A stretch of 64,000 bases of DNA. Source: an uncultured Clostridia bacterium. Lineage in GTDB: Bacteria > Bacillota > Clostridia > TANB77 > CAG-508. The notes beneath the pieces were generated by a model. That model saw nothing but the letters and a program-made list of their open reading frames with translations, was not told where the DNA came from and did no database searches. The position numbers and the translations under genes are program-made. Within the stretch, counting starts at the first letter, position 1, and each line of letters starts with the position of its first letter. Where the stretch lies: contig CAKPLT010000010.1 in the NCBI GenBank assembly GCA_934167755.1, forward strand, positions 1 through 64,000. The letters run 5' to 3'. Shown here in pieces: positions 46,670 through 55,493 of the stretch.

Positions 46670-47389
46670 CTTTTGTTTTTCTTCAACCGCATTTGGCTCA
46701 CTTAAAATCTCAGCCCTATCTTGTTCAGAAATAAACTTATATTTTATCATTTTATCTAAAACTTGTCCTTGTCTTTGTTTTGCCAAATTCAAATGTTTTG
46801 TTGGGCAATATGCTGAAGGTGCATTTGGAATTCCTGCCAACATACTAGCCTCATTTCTATTCATATCCATTGGTTCTTTATCATAATAACCTCTAGCTGC
46901 TTCTTTTACACAATAATATCCATCTCCAAAATAACTTGTATTCAAATATAATTCTAAAATTGTATCTTTATCACAATTCTTTTCAATTTCATGAGCCATA
47001 AACATTTCGGCAACTTTTCTTAAAGCTGATTTTTCTTGAGTAAAATATATGTTTTTAGCCAATTGCTGTGTAATTGTACTTCCGCCTTCTTTAAGCTCAA
47101 ATGATTTTATATTAACAAAAATTGCTCTTATTAATGCAATAGGATCTACTGCCCCATGACTGTAAAATCTTCTATCTTCTACTGCAATAACTGCATTCAA
47201 ATAAAACTCTGGTAATTCTTTTAATTCAGCATAATTATCTTTTTCTTTTATTTCCGCAACTTTATCTAGTACACTTATTTTATTTAATGCTTCTTTATAT
47301 ATTTGATATCCCTTATAAGTTAATATTGTTCCAGCAAATAATATTACAAGTATTATTACAATTATTATTCTTTTTAAAAATTTTAACAT
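46658..47389 (-). CDS. Monofunctional peptidoglycan glycosyltransferase (GT51)
   Basis: Polymerises lipid II glycan chains; 243 residues, without a transpeptidase domain. N-terminal membrane anchor (IIIVIILVILFAGTILTY), catalytic motifs AVIAVEDRRFYSHGAVDP with the catalytic Glu, EGGSTITQQLAKNIYF, ELYLNTSYFGDGYYCV and AGIPNAPSAYCP. RBS AAGGTGATG. Adjacent wall genes (VanY-like, amidase) suggest a cell-wall neighbourhood. Confidence 0.93.
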   Translation of the reverse strand: MLKFLKRIIIVIILVILFAGTILTYKGYQIYKEALNKISVLDKVAEIKEKDNYAELKELPEFYLNAVIAVEDRRFYSHGAVDPIALIRAIFVNIKSFELKEGGSTITQQLAKNIYFTQEKSALRKVAEMFMAHEIEKNCDKDTILELYLNTSYFGDGYYCVKEAARGYYDKEPMDMNRNEASMLAGIPNAPSAYCPTKHLNLAKQRQGQVLDKMIKYKFISEQDRAEILSEPNAVEEKQKKDE

Positions 47390-47445
47390 ATCATCACCTT
47401 ATATTTATTTTACAACAGCAATGTGACAAATAAATGACTTTTTTA

Positions 47446-47649
47446 TTATTTTTTTTCATAATCCAATATATCTCCTGGTGTACATTCTAATGTTTCACAA
47501 ATTTTGTCTAATGTTGAAAATCTAATTGCTTTACCTTTATTTGTTTTTAAAATTGATAAATTTGCTTGTGTTATTCCAACTTTTTCTGCTAATTCTTGTG
47601 AAGATATCTTTCTTTTTGCCATCATTACATCTAAATTTACAATAATCAT
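47446..47649 (-). CDS. XRE-family helix-turn-helix regulator (YozG-like)
   Basis: 67 residues, a single helix-turn-helix: MAKRKISSQELAEKVGITQ and ILKTNKGKAIRFSTLDKIC with CTPGDILDYE (YozG/Cro type). RBS AAGGAGG. It directly follows the DUF2975 gene (12 nt), a pairing common in Firmicutes. Confidence 0.93.
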   Translation of the reverse strand: MIIVNLDVMMAKRKISSQELAEKVGITQANLSILKTNKGKAIRFSTLDKICETLECTPGDILDYEKK

Positions 47650-47661
47650 ATCATTGCCTCC

Positions 47662-48129
47662 TTATATAGTCAACTCATTTTCTTCTTTATATTCTGTTGC
47701 TTGTTTTATTAATTCTGCCAAAATGTAAAATGCTATTGATACTCCTGCAAACAATATTATCAAAAATGCTAATACTAATATTATAAGTACATCTGCACCT
47801 TTTGCCAAAAATACTGTGTATAATAAATCAATAGTCCAAAGTGCTGTTTCTATTAAAGATGCAACGCCTGATGTTTTTAATCTTTTCACATTTTCTATGC
47901 AAAATGGTTTTCTATTTTTTAAAGAATCAAATTGACCTATAAATTGACGAACTATTACCAATAGAGCTATTCCATTTGGATATATTACAAATGCTGTTGC
48001 GTTAAGATTTAGGCCTACTATTTGTAGTGCAAATGGCAATATAATTAATAATGCTATTCCTCCCCAAAAACAAATCTGTAAAAATATTTTCAAAAATTTT
48101 CCTATTCCTTTTTCACCTAAAATTTCCAT
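47662..48129 (-). CDS. DUF2975 membrane protein
   Basis: 155 residues, four membrane helices; FALQIVGLNLNATAFVIYP and GVASLIETALWTIDLLYT fit DUF2975. Paired with an XRE regulator, likely controlling its activity or being controlled by it. RBS AGGAGGAT; 10 nt after the upstream stop. Confidence 0.87.
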   Translation of the reverse strand: MEILGEKGIGKFLKIFLQICFWGGIALLIILPFALQIVGLNLNATAFVIYPNGIALLVIVRQFIGQFDSLKNRKPFCIENVKRLKTSGVASLIETALWTIDLLYTVFLAKGADVLIILVLAFLIILFAGVSIAFYILAELIKQATEYKEENELTI

Positions 48130-48139
48130 GCCTATCCTC

Positions 48140-49594
48140 CTAATAATTATACCTAAAACTTTTCATTCTCTGTCTTGCCAAACATCTTGATAAATTAAAT
48201 TCTGGCAATGTATGATTTTCTTCAAGTTCATCTCTCTTTTTTCCTAGATAATTATTTAAATTTGTCAATTGATTTTTTGAGCTATTTTCATATACATCAT
48301 TATTTGTATATTCAAACTTTGTTTCCTGTAACCTTAATAATTGCTCAATTATATCTGTATTATCAAGTCTTTTTAAATAATTATCATCTATTTTTCCAGT
48401 TTTTATGTATCTATCAACATTATTTTTTGCTATTATATAATCAATATTACTGAAATTAACTACACAATACATTGTAACTATTATAATAAAATATGTTTTT
48501 ACTAAATCAATATTTTCTTTTAATATATATATCGCTGTTGGAATTAACAAAATAATTTCAGTTATTAATGTAAAATCAACTAATATACGCAATCTTGTTT
48601 CACCATAGTTTTGTTGATATAATGTCATTCTTGCTAATGAAGAAATAATTATTAATAGTGTAAATACTAGCATTATAATACATATTATCTTTTTATACTT
48701 CTTCTGTTTTTCAGTTTCTTTTAAATTCTTGTCTGTAGCTTTTAAAATCATAACAATATTTATTAATGAAACTATCATTAGTTGGAAAAATCCTTGTCTT
48801 GCATAACTTGAATATTTTATATTTTCTATTGTAAATAATGATTTTATTTGTGTATAGCAAAATATTAAGTATATAATATTTAATGCTGTTATCATCATAT
48901 ATATTGTAAATCCGTCTTTCATTTTGACTTTTTTATTTTCTTTTTCTTCAAGTACTTCATCAATGTTTAACATATTCATAAAAAAACCTGCAATATAAAA
49001 GAATGGAATTATTATACTAAAGAATTTTATCACTAACGCAGGTATACTTAAGAAGTGTAAGTCAATTAATAGATTACTAAACAAGCTTGAAAATTCTGAA
49101 TCAGCAGAACTCAATAATGCTATTACAATTAATGCAATTACTATAGTAAAAAAGACTGCTTTTATAATATTATGTTTTTCACCTTTAGTTTCTTCTTTAT
49201 TCTCATTTGGTCTTACCAAATGTATAATCTTCTTTATTACTTCACCTATATAATTAATTGGTTGAATTATATATATAATAATCATTTTAAATATTGATTT
49301 TGTTTGTATATTTGATGTTGCCGTTACTACCATTATTATATATAAAACCGGAATAACTACTGTATTTATTCCTCTAAAAACTGCATTATCAAATATAAAA
49401 TATGTAATTGATAATAAAATAATTGGTATTGAAATTAATAATGATTTTTTATTTTCTATTTTTCCTTTTAGCAATCTTATTGTTATATACAACAATGGTA
49501 TTGCAAATAATATTGCTGAAATTCCTACACTCTGTTTGTTAAATAAAATATATTGCCATATAGACAAAAATAATGCTCCTATCAATAATTCCAT
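48140..49594 (-). CDS. DUF4173 family membrane protein
   Basis: 484 residues with about 12 membrane helices; the ALLSSADSEFSSLF motif after helix 6 and general layout fit DUF4173. The start MELLIGALFL (49594) follows GGGAGGAAA and begins in a membrane helix; an upstream extension of 25 residues has no ribosome site. First gene of a DUF4173-DUF2975-XRE operon. Function unknown. Confidence 0.82.
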   Translation of the reverse strand: MELLIGALFLSIWQYILFNKQSVGISAILFAIPLLYITIRLLKGKIENKKSLLISIPIILLSITYFIFDNAVFRGINTVVIPVLYIIMVVTATSNIQTKSIFKMIIIYIIQPINYIGEVIKKIIHLVRPNENKEETKGEKHNIIKAVFFTIVIALIVIALLSSADSEFSSLFSNLLIDLHFLSIPALVIKFFSIIIPFFYIAGFFMNMLNIDEVLEEKENKKVKMKDGFTIYMMITALNIIYLIFCYTQIKSLFTIENIKYSSYARQGFFQLMIVSLINIVMILKATDKNLKETEKQKKYKKIICIIMLVFTLLIIISSLARMTLYQQNYGETRLRILVDFTLITEIILLIPTAIYILKENIDLVKTYFIIIVTMYCVVNFSNIDYIIAKNNVDRYIKTGKIDDNYLKRLDNTDIIEQLLRLQETKFEYTNNDVYENSSKNQLTNLNNYLGKKRDELEENHTLPEFNLSRCLARQRMKSFRYNY

Positions 49595-49700
49595 ATAAAT
49601 TTCCTCCCTTGATATGAGCATTATATTATTTATTTTATTTTTTGTCAATACTTTTTTATCGTTTTTCAATAATTATTGTTGCAGTTTAATATTTTTAATA

Positions 49701-49883
49701 GAAAATCTTGAAATATAAACTTTGAATGAAATGACGAATGTGCATGAAGAAATTTTAGAAATTCTGTGTAATTTTATGGAAAGAGTTCACGAGAGTGGAA
49801 GGGAGCCATAAAATAAGCTAGAATTTCTTAAATTTCGTAATAAGCCGAGGATTGTAATGAAAAGTTTATATTTCAAGATTTTC
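49701..49883 (+). repeat. Foldback element, full copy D
   Basis: Outer stem GAAAATCTTGAAATATAAAC with perfect complement GTTTATATTTCAAGATTTTC. Inside: GACGAATGTGCATGAAG, TTTTATGG...CCATAAAA and GAGTTCACGAGAGTGG. It occupies most of the 308-nt divergent gap before the diacylglycerol kinase stop. Confidence 0.87.
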
Positions 49884-49902
49884 TTTATATTTATAGACTC
49901 AA

Positions 49903-50286
49903 TTAATTATTAAAAAAAAGATTTATTACTCTTGGTCCAAATATAATAAAACCAATTATTGCAGCACCTATTGCCACAACAAAAACAGCACCTGCAGCAA
50001 TATCTTTTACTAGTTTTGCTTTAGGATTTCTTTCAGGACTTACCATATCTACAACAGTTTCTATTGCTGTATTAAATAATTCAGCAGATATAACAGAAAC
50101 AATCGCAATAATTATAAAACACCATTCCTCTTTGTCCAATTTAAAAAAGAAACCTAATACAATAACAACAATCATTGCTAATACATGTATTTTCATATTT
50201 CTTTCTGTTTTAAAAGAAGATACAATTCCTTCTATTGCGTATTTAAAACTATTTATCAATTTTTTATATTCTTGTCTTGGATTCAT
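49903..50286 (-). CDS. dgkA: Diacylglycerol/undecaprenol kinase family protein
   Basis: Small membrane kinase, 127 residues, three helices. Motifs: SFKYAIEGIVSSFKTERNMKIH (in pieces), SAELFNTAIETVVDM with the catalytic Glu, and AKLVKDIAAGAVFVVAI with KD-AAGAV. In Gram-positives this family phosphorylates undecaprenol. RBS AATGGAG. It lies downstream of ackA, separated by a hairpin. Confidence 0.9.
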   Translation of the reverse strand: MNPRQEYKKLINSFKYAIEGIVSSFKTERNMKIHVLAMIVVIVLGFFFKLDKEEWCFIIIAIVSVISAELFNTAIETVVDMVSPERNPKAKLVKDIAAGAVFVVAIGAAIIGFIIFGPRVINLFFNN

Positions 50287-50317
50287 ATTTACTCCATTTC
50301 CATTAATTTAAAATTTT

Positions 50318-50340
50318 AGGGTCGAACAAATTCGACCCTA
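50318..50340 (-). terminator. Hairpin after the first acetate kinase gene
   Basis: TAGGGTCGAA pairs with TTCGACCCTA; the following T run is weak (AAAATTTT), so termination may be partial. Confidence 0.6.
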
Positions 50341-50351
50341 TTGTTGTATTA

Positions 50352-51539
50352 CTAAACTAATCTTACAGTTTCTTTTGCTATCATAAGTTCTTCATTTGTT
50401 GGAACTAAATAAACTTTTATTTTTGAATCTGAAGCAGATATTTCTTTTTCTTCTCCTCTTACATTATTTGCTTCAACATCTATTTTTACTCCCATGAATT
50501 CAAGTTTTTCACAAATTCCTTTTCTTATATTTATTTGATTTTCTCCAACACCACCAGTGAACACAATATAATCTATTCCATTCATTGCAACTGCATATTT
50601 TGCAATATATGAAGCAATTTCATATTTAAACTTTTCAATTGCTATTGCTGCTCTTTCATTTTCGCCATATGATGCAGCTTCAATCTCTCTAAAGTCAGGT
50701 GCTAGACCAGAGATTCCTTGAACACCTGATTTTTTATTTAATACACTTTCAGCTTCTTCAGCTGTCCATCCTTCTTTTTTCATTAAAAATGTTACAACAG
50801 ATGGATCCATATCACCAGAACGAGTTACCATTGGAATTCCCGCAAGTGGTGTTAATCCCATACTTGTATCAACTGATTTTCCACCTTCAACAGCACAAAT
50901 ACTTGAACCTTGTCCTAAATGACATGTAACAATTTTTAAATCTTTAATATCTTTTTTAACAATTTCAGCTAATCTTTGTGAAACATACATATGTGATGTT
51001 CCATGGAATCCATATTTTCTAATTCCATATTTTTTATAATATTCATATGGAATTGGATAAATATATCTTTCTTTTGGCATTGTTTGATGAAAAGCTGTAT
51101 CAAAGACTCCAACCATTGGTTTTCCAGGCATTACTTTTTGGCAAGCTTCTATTCCTATTATTCCAGCAGGATTATGTAATGGTGCTAAATCAATACATTC
51201 TTTTAACACTTCAACAACTTCATCTGTGATTACTACGGATTTATTAATTTTTTCTCCTCCATGAACTAATCTATGTCCAATTGCAGATATTTCGTCTAAA
51301 CTATCTATTACTTTATAATCTGGATTTATCAATTGTTTTAGTGTAAAGTCAACAGCTTCTTCATGTGTTTTTGCTGGATGTTTAATTTCAATTTTTTGTC
51401 CATTTACTTTATGTGTAATAAAAGCTTCATCTTCTCCTATTCTTTCATATTTTCCTGAAGCAAGTACTTCCTCATTTTCCATATTTATTAATTGATATTT
51501 TAGTGATGAACTTCCACAATTTAATACTAATATTTTCAT
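50352..51539 (-). CDS. ackA: Acetate kinase, paralog 1
   Basis: Converts acetyl phosphate and ADP to acetate and ATP. 395 residues from the ATG at 51539 (MKILVLNCGSSSLKY), preceded by AAAGGAAAGAG. Motifs: GHRLVHGG, VFDTAFHQTMPKERY, KYGFHGTSHMYVS, THLGQGSS-like CHLGQGSSICAV, STSMGLTPLAG-type DTSMGLTPLAG, TRSGDMDPS and FTGGVGENQ. It is one of two tandem ackA genes after pta; the two differ across their whole length, so the duplication is old. Confidence 0.96.
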   Translation of the reverse strand: MKILVLNCGSSSLKYQLINMENEEVLASGKYERIGEDEAFITHKVNGQKIEIKHPAKTHEEAVDFTLKQLINPDYKVIDSLDEISAIGHRLVHGGEKINKSVVITDEVVEVLKECIDLAPLHNPAGIIGIEACQKVMPGKPMVGVFDTAFHQTMPKERYIYPIPYEYYKKYGIRKYGFHGTSHMYVSQRLAEIVKKDIKDLKIVTCHLGQGSSICAVEGGKSVDTSMGLTPLAGIPMVTRSGDMDPSVVTFLMKKEGWTAEEAESVLNKKSGVQGISGLAPDFREIEAASYGENERAAIAIEKFKYEIASYIAKYAVAMNGIDYIVFTGGVGENQINIRKGICEKLEFMGVKIDVEANNVRGEEKEISASDSKIKVYLVPTNEELMIAKETVRLV

Positions 51540-51566
51540 TCTACTCTTTCCTTTCATTTATTTGTT

Positions 51567-51641
51567 GTAAATTTGGGACCGGGTACATTTTTTACATTTT
51601 CAACTATGTAAATTTGGGACCGGGTACATTTTTTACATTTT
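51567..51641. repeat. REP-like unit, copy 3: tandem 34-nt repeat between the acetate kinases
   Basis: Two identical 34-nt direct repeats (51567-51600 and 51608-51641), each with GGGACCGGGTACATTTTTT. The second runs into the 3' end of the upstream ackA paralog and supplies its last codons (Lys-Met-stop). Confidence 0.85.
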
Positions 51642-52826
51642 AATAACTTCTTCTGTTTCTCTTGCAATCATAAGTTCTTCATTAGTTGGAATAACAAAAA
51701 CTTTTACTTTTGATTCTGGTTTTGAAATTTCAGTTTCTTCTCCTTTTACAAGATTTAGTTTTCCTGATATCTCTACTCCAAAAAATTCAAGTAATTTACA
51801 AATCTCTCCTCTTGAATATGGTGATTTTTCTCCAACTCCAGCAGTAAATGTGATTACATCTAATCCTCCCATTGCAACTACACATTTGGCAATATAACCT
51901 GCGACTGCATAATGATATGCATCTAGTGCTATTTTTGCATGTTTTCCTCCTGCCAATGCTTCTGCTTCAATATCTCTAAAATCAACTGAAACCATTGACA
52001 TTCCAAATACTCCTGATTCTCTGTTTAAAATTTCTTCTATATCATCTGCATCTAGTTCTTCTTTTTTCATTAAATATGTTACAACTGATGGGTCTAAATC
52101 TCCTGAACGAGTTCCCATTGGAATTCCTCCTAATGGTGTTAATCCCATACTTGTTTCAACAGATTTGCCATTTTTTATTGCACATATACTTGCACCTTGT
52201 CCTAAATGACAATTTACAATTTTTAATTCTTTTATATCTTTTTCTAATATTTCAGCAACTCTACTTGCGACATATTGATGTGATGTACCATGAAATCCAT
52301 ATTTACGAACACGATATTTTTCGTAATATTCATATGGAATTGGATATGTATATTTTTCTTTCGATATTGTTTGATGAAATGCTGTATCAAAAACAGCTAC
52401 CATCGGTTTTCCTGGCATTACTTTTTTACATGCTTCTATTCCTAATATTGCAGCAGGATTATGTAATGGCGCTAATCCTTCATTATCCCTAATTCCTTGT
52501 ATAACTTCATCAGTTATTAAAACTGCATCTTTAAATTCTTCTCCACCATGAACTACTCTATGTCCTATGGCATCTAATTCATCTAAACTCTTGAAAACTC
52601 CATAATGCTCACTTGTTAATCTTTTCATTACAAATTGTATTGCTTTTTCATGATTTCTAGCTGGGTGTTCAAATTTGTGTTTTTCTCCATTTACTTTGTG
52701 AGTTAAAAATGAACCTGTTTGCCCTATTCTTTCGTAATATCCTTTTACAAGCATTTCTCCTGTTTCTGTATCTATAACTTGATATTTTAATGATGAGCTT
52801 CCTGAATTTAAGACAAGAATCTTCAT
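51633..52826 (-). CDS. ackA: Acetate kinase, paralog 2
   Basis: 397 residues: MKILVLNSGSSSLKYQVID, GHRVVHGGEEF, VFDTAFHQTISKEKY, KYGFHGTSHQYVAS, CHLGQGASICA, GTRSGDLDPSVV and FTAGVGEKS. RBS AGGAGGAAT. It begins 66 nt after the pta stop. Both copies keep the catalytic Arg, Asp and nucleotide-site motifs, so both should be active. Confidence 0.96.
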   Translation of the reverse strand: MKILVLNSGSSSLKYQVIDTETGEMLVKGYYERIGQTGSFLTHKVNGEKHKFEHPARNHEKAIQFVMKRLTSEHYGVFKSLDELDAIGHRVVHGGEEFKDAVLITDEVIQGIRDNEGLAPLHNPAAILGIEACKKVMPGKPMVAVFDTAFHQTISKEKYTYPIPYEYYEKYRVRKYGFHGTSHQYVASRVAEILEKDIKELKIVNCHLGQGASICAIKNGKSVETSMGLTPLGGIPMGTRSGDLDPSVVTYLMKKEELDADDIEEILNRESGVFGMSMVSVDFRDIEAEALAGGKHAKIALDAYHYAVAGYIAKCVVAMGGLDVITFTAGVGEKSPYSRGEICKLLEFFGVEISGKLNLVKGEETEISKPESKVKVFVIPTNEELMIARETEEVIKM

Positions 52827-52891
52827 ATTTTATTCCTCCTTTTAAAAGGGCCTTGGGGGATAATTCTTGTGTTTTTACTTTACCCTTTTTT

Positions 52892-53890
52892 CTAAATTTG
52901 TTGTGCTTGGACTGCTGTGATTGCTACAACTCCTGCAACATCTTGGCTACTGCATCCTCTTGATAAATCATTAACTGGTTTTGCAATTCCTTGACAAAGT
53001 GGTCCATATGCTTCTGCTTTTGCTAATCTTTGTACTAATTTATATCCTATATTTCCTGCTCCTAAGTCTGGAAATACAAGTACATTTGCTTGCCCTTTTA
53101 AAGGACTTCCTTTAGCTTTAAGTTCTGCAACTTCTGGTATAATTGCAGCATCTAATTGTAATTCTCCGTCAACAATTAATTCTGGCATTTTTTCTTTTAC
53201 TAATTTTGTTGCTTCTACTATTTTTTCTGTTGAATCTGAGTGTGCACTTCCATAAGTTGAGTATGATAACATTGCGACTTTTGCTTTATCTCCAACTAAT
53301 TGTTCAAAGCTTTTACTTGATGATATTGCTATTTCTGATAGTTTTTCTGAATCAGGTTCTTCATTTAATCCACTATCTGCAAATATAAATGTTCCATTTG
53401 AACCATATTCACAATTTGGAACTACCATAACAAAAAATGCTGATACTAATTTGGTTCCTTGTGCTGTTTTTAATATTTGTAATGCTGGTCTTAATGTATC
53501 TGATGTTGAATGTGCAGCTCCTGATACAAGCCCGTCAGCATCATTTAATTTTACCATCATCATTCCAAAATAAACTGGTTCTAATATTAATTTTTGTGCC
53601 TGTTCTTCTGTTATTCCTTTTGTTTTTCTTAATTCATATAATTTATTAGCATATTCTTCTGTTTTTTCTGATTTTGATGGATCAATTATTGGGATTCCTT
53701 CTATATTTATCTTTTTTTCATTAGCAATCTTTTTTACTTCTTCTTCATTGCCTATTAGTATTACTCTTGCATAACCCTCATTTTTTACTATTTGTGCTGC
53801 TTCTAATATTCTTTTGTCTGTTGCTTCTGGCAATACTATTGTTTTTATTTCTGTTTTTGCTCTTTCTTTAATTTTCTCTATGAATGACAT
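52892..53890 (-). CDS. pta: Phosphate acetyltransferase
   Basis: Makes acetyl phosphate from acetyl-CoA; 332 residues, short class I form. Motifs: TIVLPEATDKRILEAA, DADGLVSGAAHSTSDTLRPALQ (in pieces), GSNGTFIFADSGLN, MLSYSTYGSAHS, GELQLDAAI and NVLVFPDLGAGNIGYK. Start at 53890 (MSFIEK) after GGAGGG. First gene of pta-ackA-ackA, the acetate/ATP-forming pathway. Confidence 0.96.
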   Translation of the reverse strand: MSFIEKIKERAKTEIKTIVLPEATDKRILEAAQIVKNEGYARVILIGNEEEVKKIANEKKINIEGIPIIDPSKSEKTEEYANKLYELRKTKGITEEQAQKLILEPVYFGMMMVKLNDADGLVSGAAHSTSDTLRPALQILKTAQGTKLVSAFFVMVVPNCEYGSNGTFIFADSGLNEEPDSEKLSEIAISSSKSFEQLVGDKAKVAMLSYSTYGSAHSDSTEKIVEATKLVKEKMPELIVDGELQLDAAIIPEVAELKAKGSPLKGQANVLVFPDLGAGNIGYKLVQRLAKAEAYGPLCQGIAKPVNDLSRGCSSQDVAGVVAITAVQAQQI

Positions 53891-54059
53891 ATTTTTCCCT
53901 CCTTCACATTTACCCATTCAATATATCATATTTACAAAGAAATGACAATATTTTTCATACTTTATTGCGAAATTCATATTTTAACTAAATTGTTTTTAAA
54001 AAAATTTTTAATCTAAGCTTTTTTATCTAAATAACCAATAATTAGACAGAAAAAAATTT

Positions 54060-54090
54060 ACTCCCCATACATACTCTATGTATAAGGAGT
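54060..54090 (-). terminator. Intrinsic terminator of the cwlJ-gerQ operon
   Basis: ACTCC..ATACAT pairs with ATGTAT..GGAGT, followed by a T-rich tract on the minus strand. Confidence 0.7.
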
Positions 54091-54102
54091 TTTTATACTT
54101 GA

Positions 54103-54495
54103 TTAAAAATTAGGCATTCCTTGATAATATCTATTATTCATCATATTATTATTCATTGTTCCAGTCATTGTGTTTCCCATTGTCCCATAGAATGCTGTAG
54201 TAGAAATTGTTATAAACTTTATTGAATATATATCGCAATAAATCAAGCTGTCATTCTCAAAGGAACGAAGTAATATGTAACTTGCCCCAACATCTTCAAG
54301 TATCCCGATTCTATCTGTAAGAGTATTTGTTCCAATTAAAAATTCTACTCTCATAAGTCTACCAATTTGTTCTCTTAAAAATGCTGGAGTATAAATTGAA
54401 TTAGTTAATATTTCTGGTGAGTTTTGGTCAATATTATTATTTCTATTTTCACTCTTATTTTCTCTTTTGTCTTGATTCTCTTCCATATTTGTCAT
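54103..54495 (-). CDS. gerQ: Spore coat protein GerQ-like
   Basis: 130 residues. Asn/Glu-rich N-terminus, a central beta domain (LREQIGRLMRVEFLIG, DRIGILEDVGASYILLR, YCDIYSIKFITI) that resembles the GerQ core, and an Asn/Met/Gly-rich tail. Directly downstream of cwlJ (24 nt), exactly as gerQ follows cwlJ in Bacillus, where GerQ is needed for CwlJ function in the coat. Sequence identity to Bacillus GerQ is low; synteny carries the call. ATG at 54495 follows AGGAGG. Confidence 0.8.
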   Translation of the reverse strand: MTNMEENQDKRENKSENRNNNIDQNSPEILTNSIYTPAFLREQIGRLMRVEFLIGTNTLTDRIGILEDVGASYILLRSFENDSLIYCDIYSIKFITISTTAFYGTMGNTMTGTMNNNMMNNRYYQGMPNF

Positions 54496-54519
54496 AAACA
54501 AGATTCCTCCTTTTTATTT

Positions 54520-54966
54520 TTATGTTTGTGCATATTTAGATGTTGGTCTATAAAAGCAGTGATTTCCTAGCCTTGTATGCAATGTTCCTGAACCATTACT
54601 AGGAAAAGTTGAACCACATATCGGTCTAAATGGATTCAAATACCATAAACACTCTCCAATTTCATTAAGTGTGTTTCCTGCCAACGCCCAATCAGCAATT
54701 TGATAATGTATATTTGTTGGGTTCATATTATAAATTGTTTGTGGATTATATTGTCCATTTATTGTTTCTCTTATACAGTCAAATTGTCCTGGTTGAAAGA
54801 TAATGTTTCTTATATTTCCACCTTGTGATATTCTCGAATACTCTCCTTTTGGTGTTCTCACTCTATTCATTATGACCGTTAATGCCGCTTTCATTCCATT
54901 GTCTCCTTCTCCTCCTGCTTCACATTGCGCAATTCTTGCTAATAATTCTCTTTCTGAATACGCCAC
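54520..54966 (-). CDS. cwlJ: Cell wall hydrolase SleB/CwlJ type
   Basis: Spore cortex-lytic enzyme, 148 residues without signal peptide, as in CwlJ. Motifs: ELLARIAQCEAGGEG with the catalytic Glu, ALTVIMNRVRTPKGEY, GQFDCIRETINGQ and LWYLNPFRPICGSTFP. GTG start at 54966 with GAGGTG 6 nt upstream; an earlier GTG overlaps that ribosome site. Operon cwlJ-gerQ. Confidence 0.93.
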   Translation of the reverse strand: MAYSERELLARIAQCEAGGEGDNGMKAALTVIMNRVRTPKGEYSRISQGGNIRNIIFQPGQFDCIRETINGQYNPQTIYNMNPTNIHYQIADWALAGNTLNEIGECLWYLNPFRPICGSTFPSNGSGTLHTRLGNHCFYRPTSKYAQT

Positions 54967-55039
54967 TTTTATCACCTCTTTTTAATTATATGCAGAACTA
55001 AGAAATTGTTTCTTCTTTTTTACAATATGGAATGGAAAA

Positions 55040-55070
55040 ACCTCGAAGTGAGAAATACTCACCTCGAGGT
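55040..55070 (-). terminator. Intrinsic terminator
   Basis: ACCTCGAGGTGAG pairs with CTCACTTCGAGGT (one G-T pair), followed by T5 on the minus strand; it belongs to the 103-aa gene upstream. Confidence 0.9.
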
Positions 55071-55077
55071 ATATGTG

Positions 55078-55389
55078 TTAAATCTGCCTTGCCACTTCTT
55101 CTATGAAGACTTTAACATTGTCTTTTATGCCAACACTACGCATAGCTTCCAATATCATCTGTTTCACAGGATGGCGTTCCTCTTCTTTTTCAGTTAAAGT
55201 TTTCTGTCCTGGCACAACAGACATTTCGCTTGCAACTTCATTATACAGGTTTTCTAATCCCTGCACTTTACAAATTACAATTGCTCTTATGAGCATCTCA
55301 TGCCCTGGCATTGCAGGGTTTATTCCTGTTGTCCGAACAGCTTCTCTTGCTTTCATATACAGCCCTGGGTAATTTTTAACTTTACACAT
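55078..55389 (-). CDS. Uncharacterised 103-aa protein; carries the only undisturbed in-frame CGG codon
   Basis: Not recognised. Helical, soluble; PGLYMKAREAVRTTGINP, AMPGHEMLIRAIVICK and ILEAMRSVGIKDNVKVFI. There is a faint likeness to the Spo0A effector-domain pattern, not enough for a call. RBS AGGAGG 7 nt before the ATG, strong terminator behind. Codon and base use is visibly less AT-rich than its neighbours, which hints at acquisition. Arg19 is CGG (55333-55335) and the reading frame continues normally after it. Confidence 0.65.
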   Translation of the reverse strand: MCKVKNYPGLYMKAREAVRTTGINPAMPGHEMLIRAIVICKVQGLENLYNEVASEMSVVPGQKTLTEKEEERHPVKQMILEAMRSVGIKDNVKVFIEEVARQI

Positions 55390-55493
55390 ACTTTTTCCTC
55401 CTCTGTTGTACTATTAAGTACATTGTACTAATTAAAATGCTTTACATTTTTATAATAGCACATTTTCCATTTTTTGTCAATATTAATATATTA

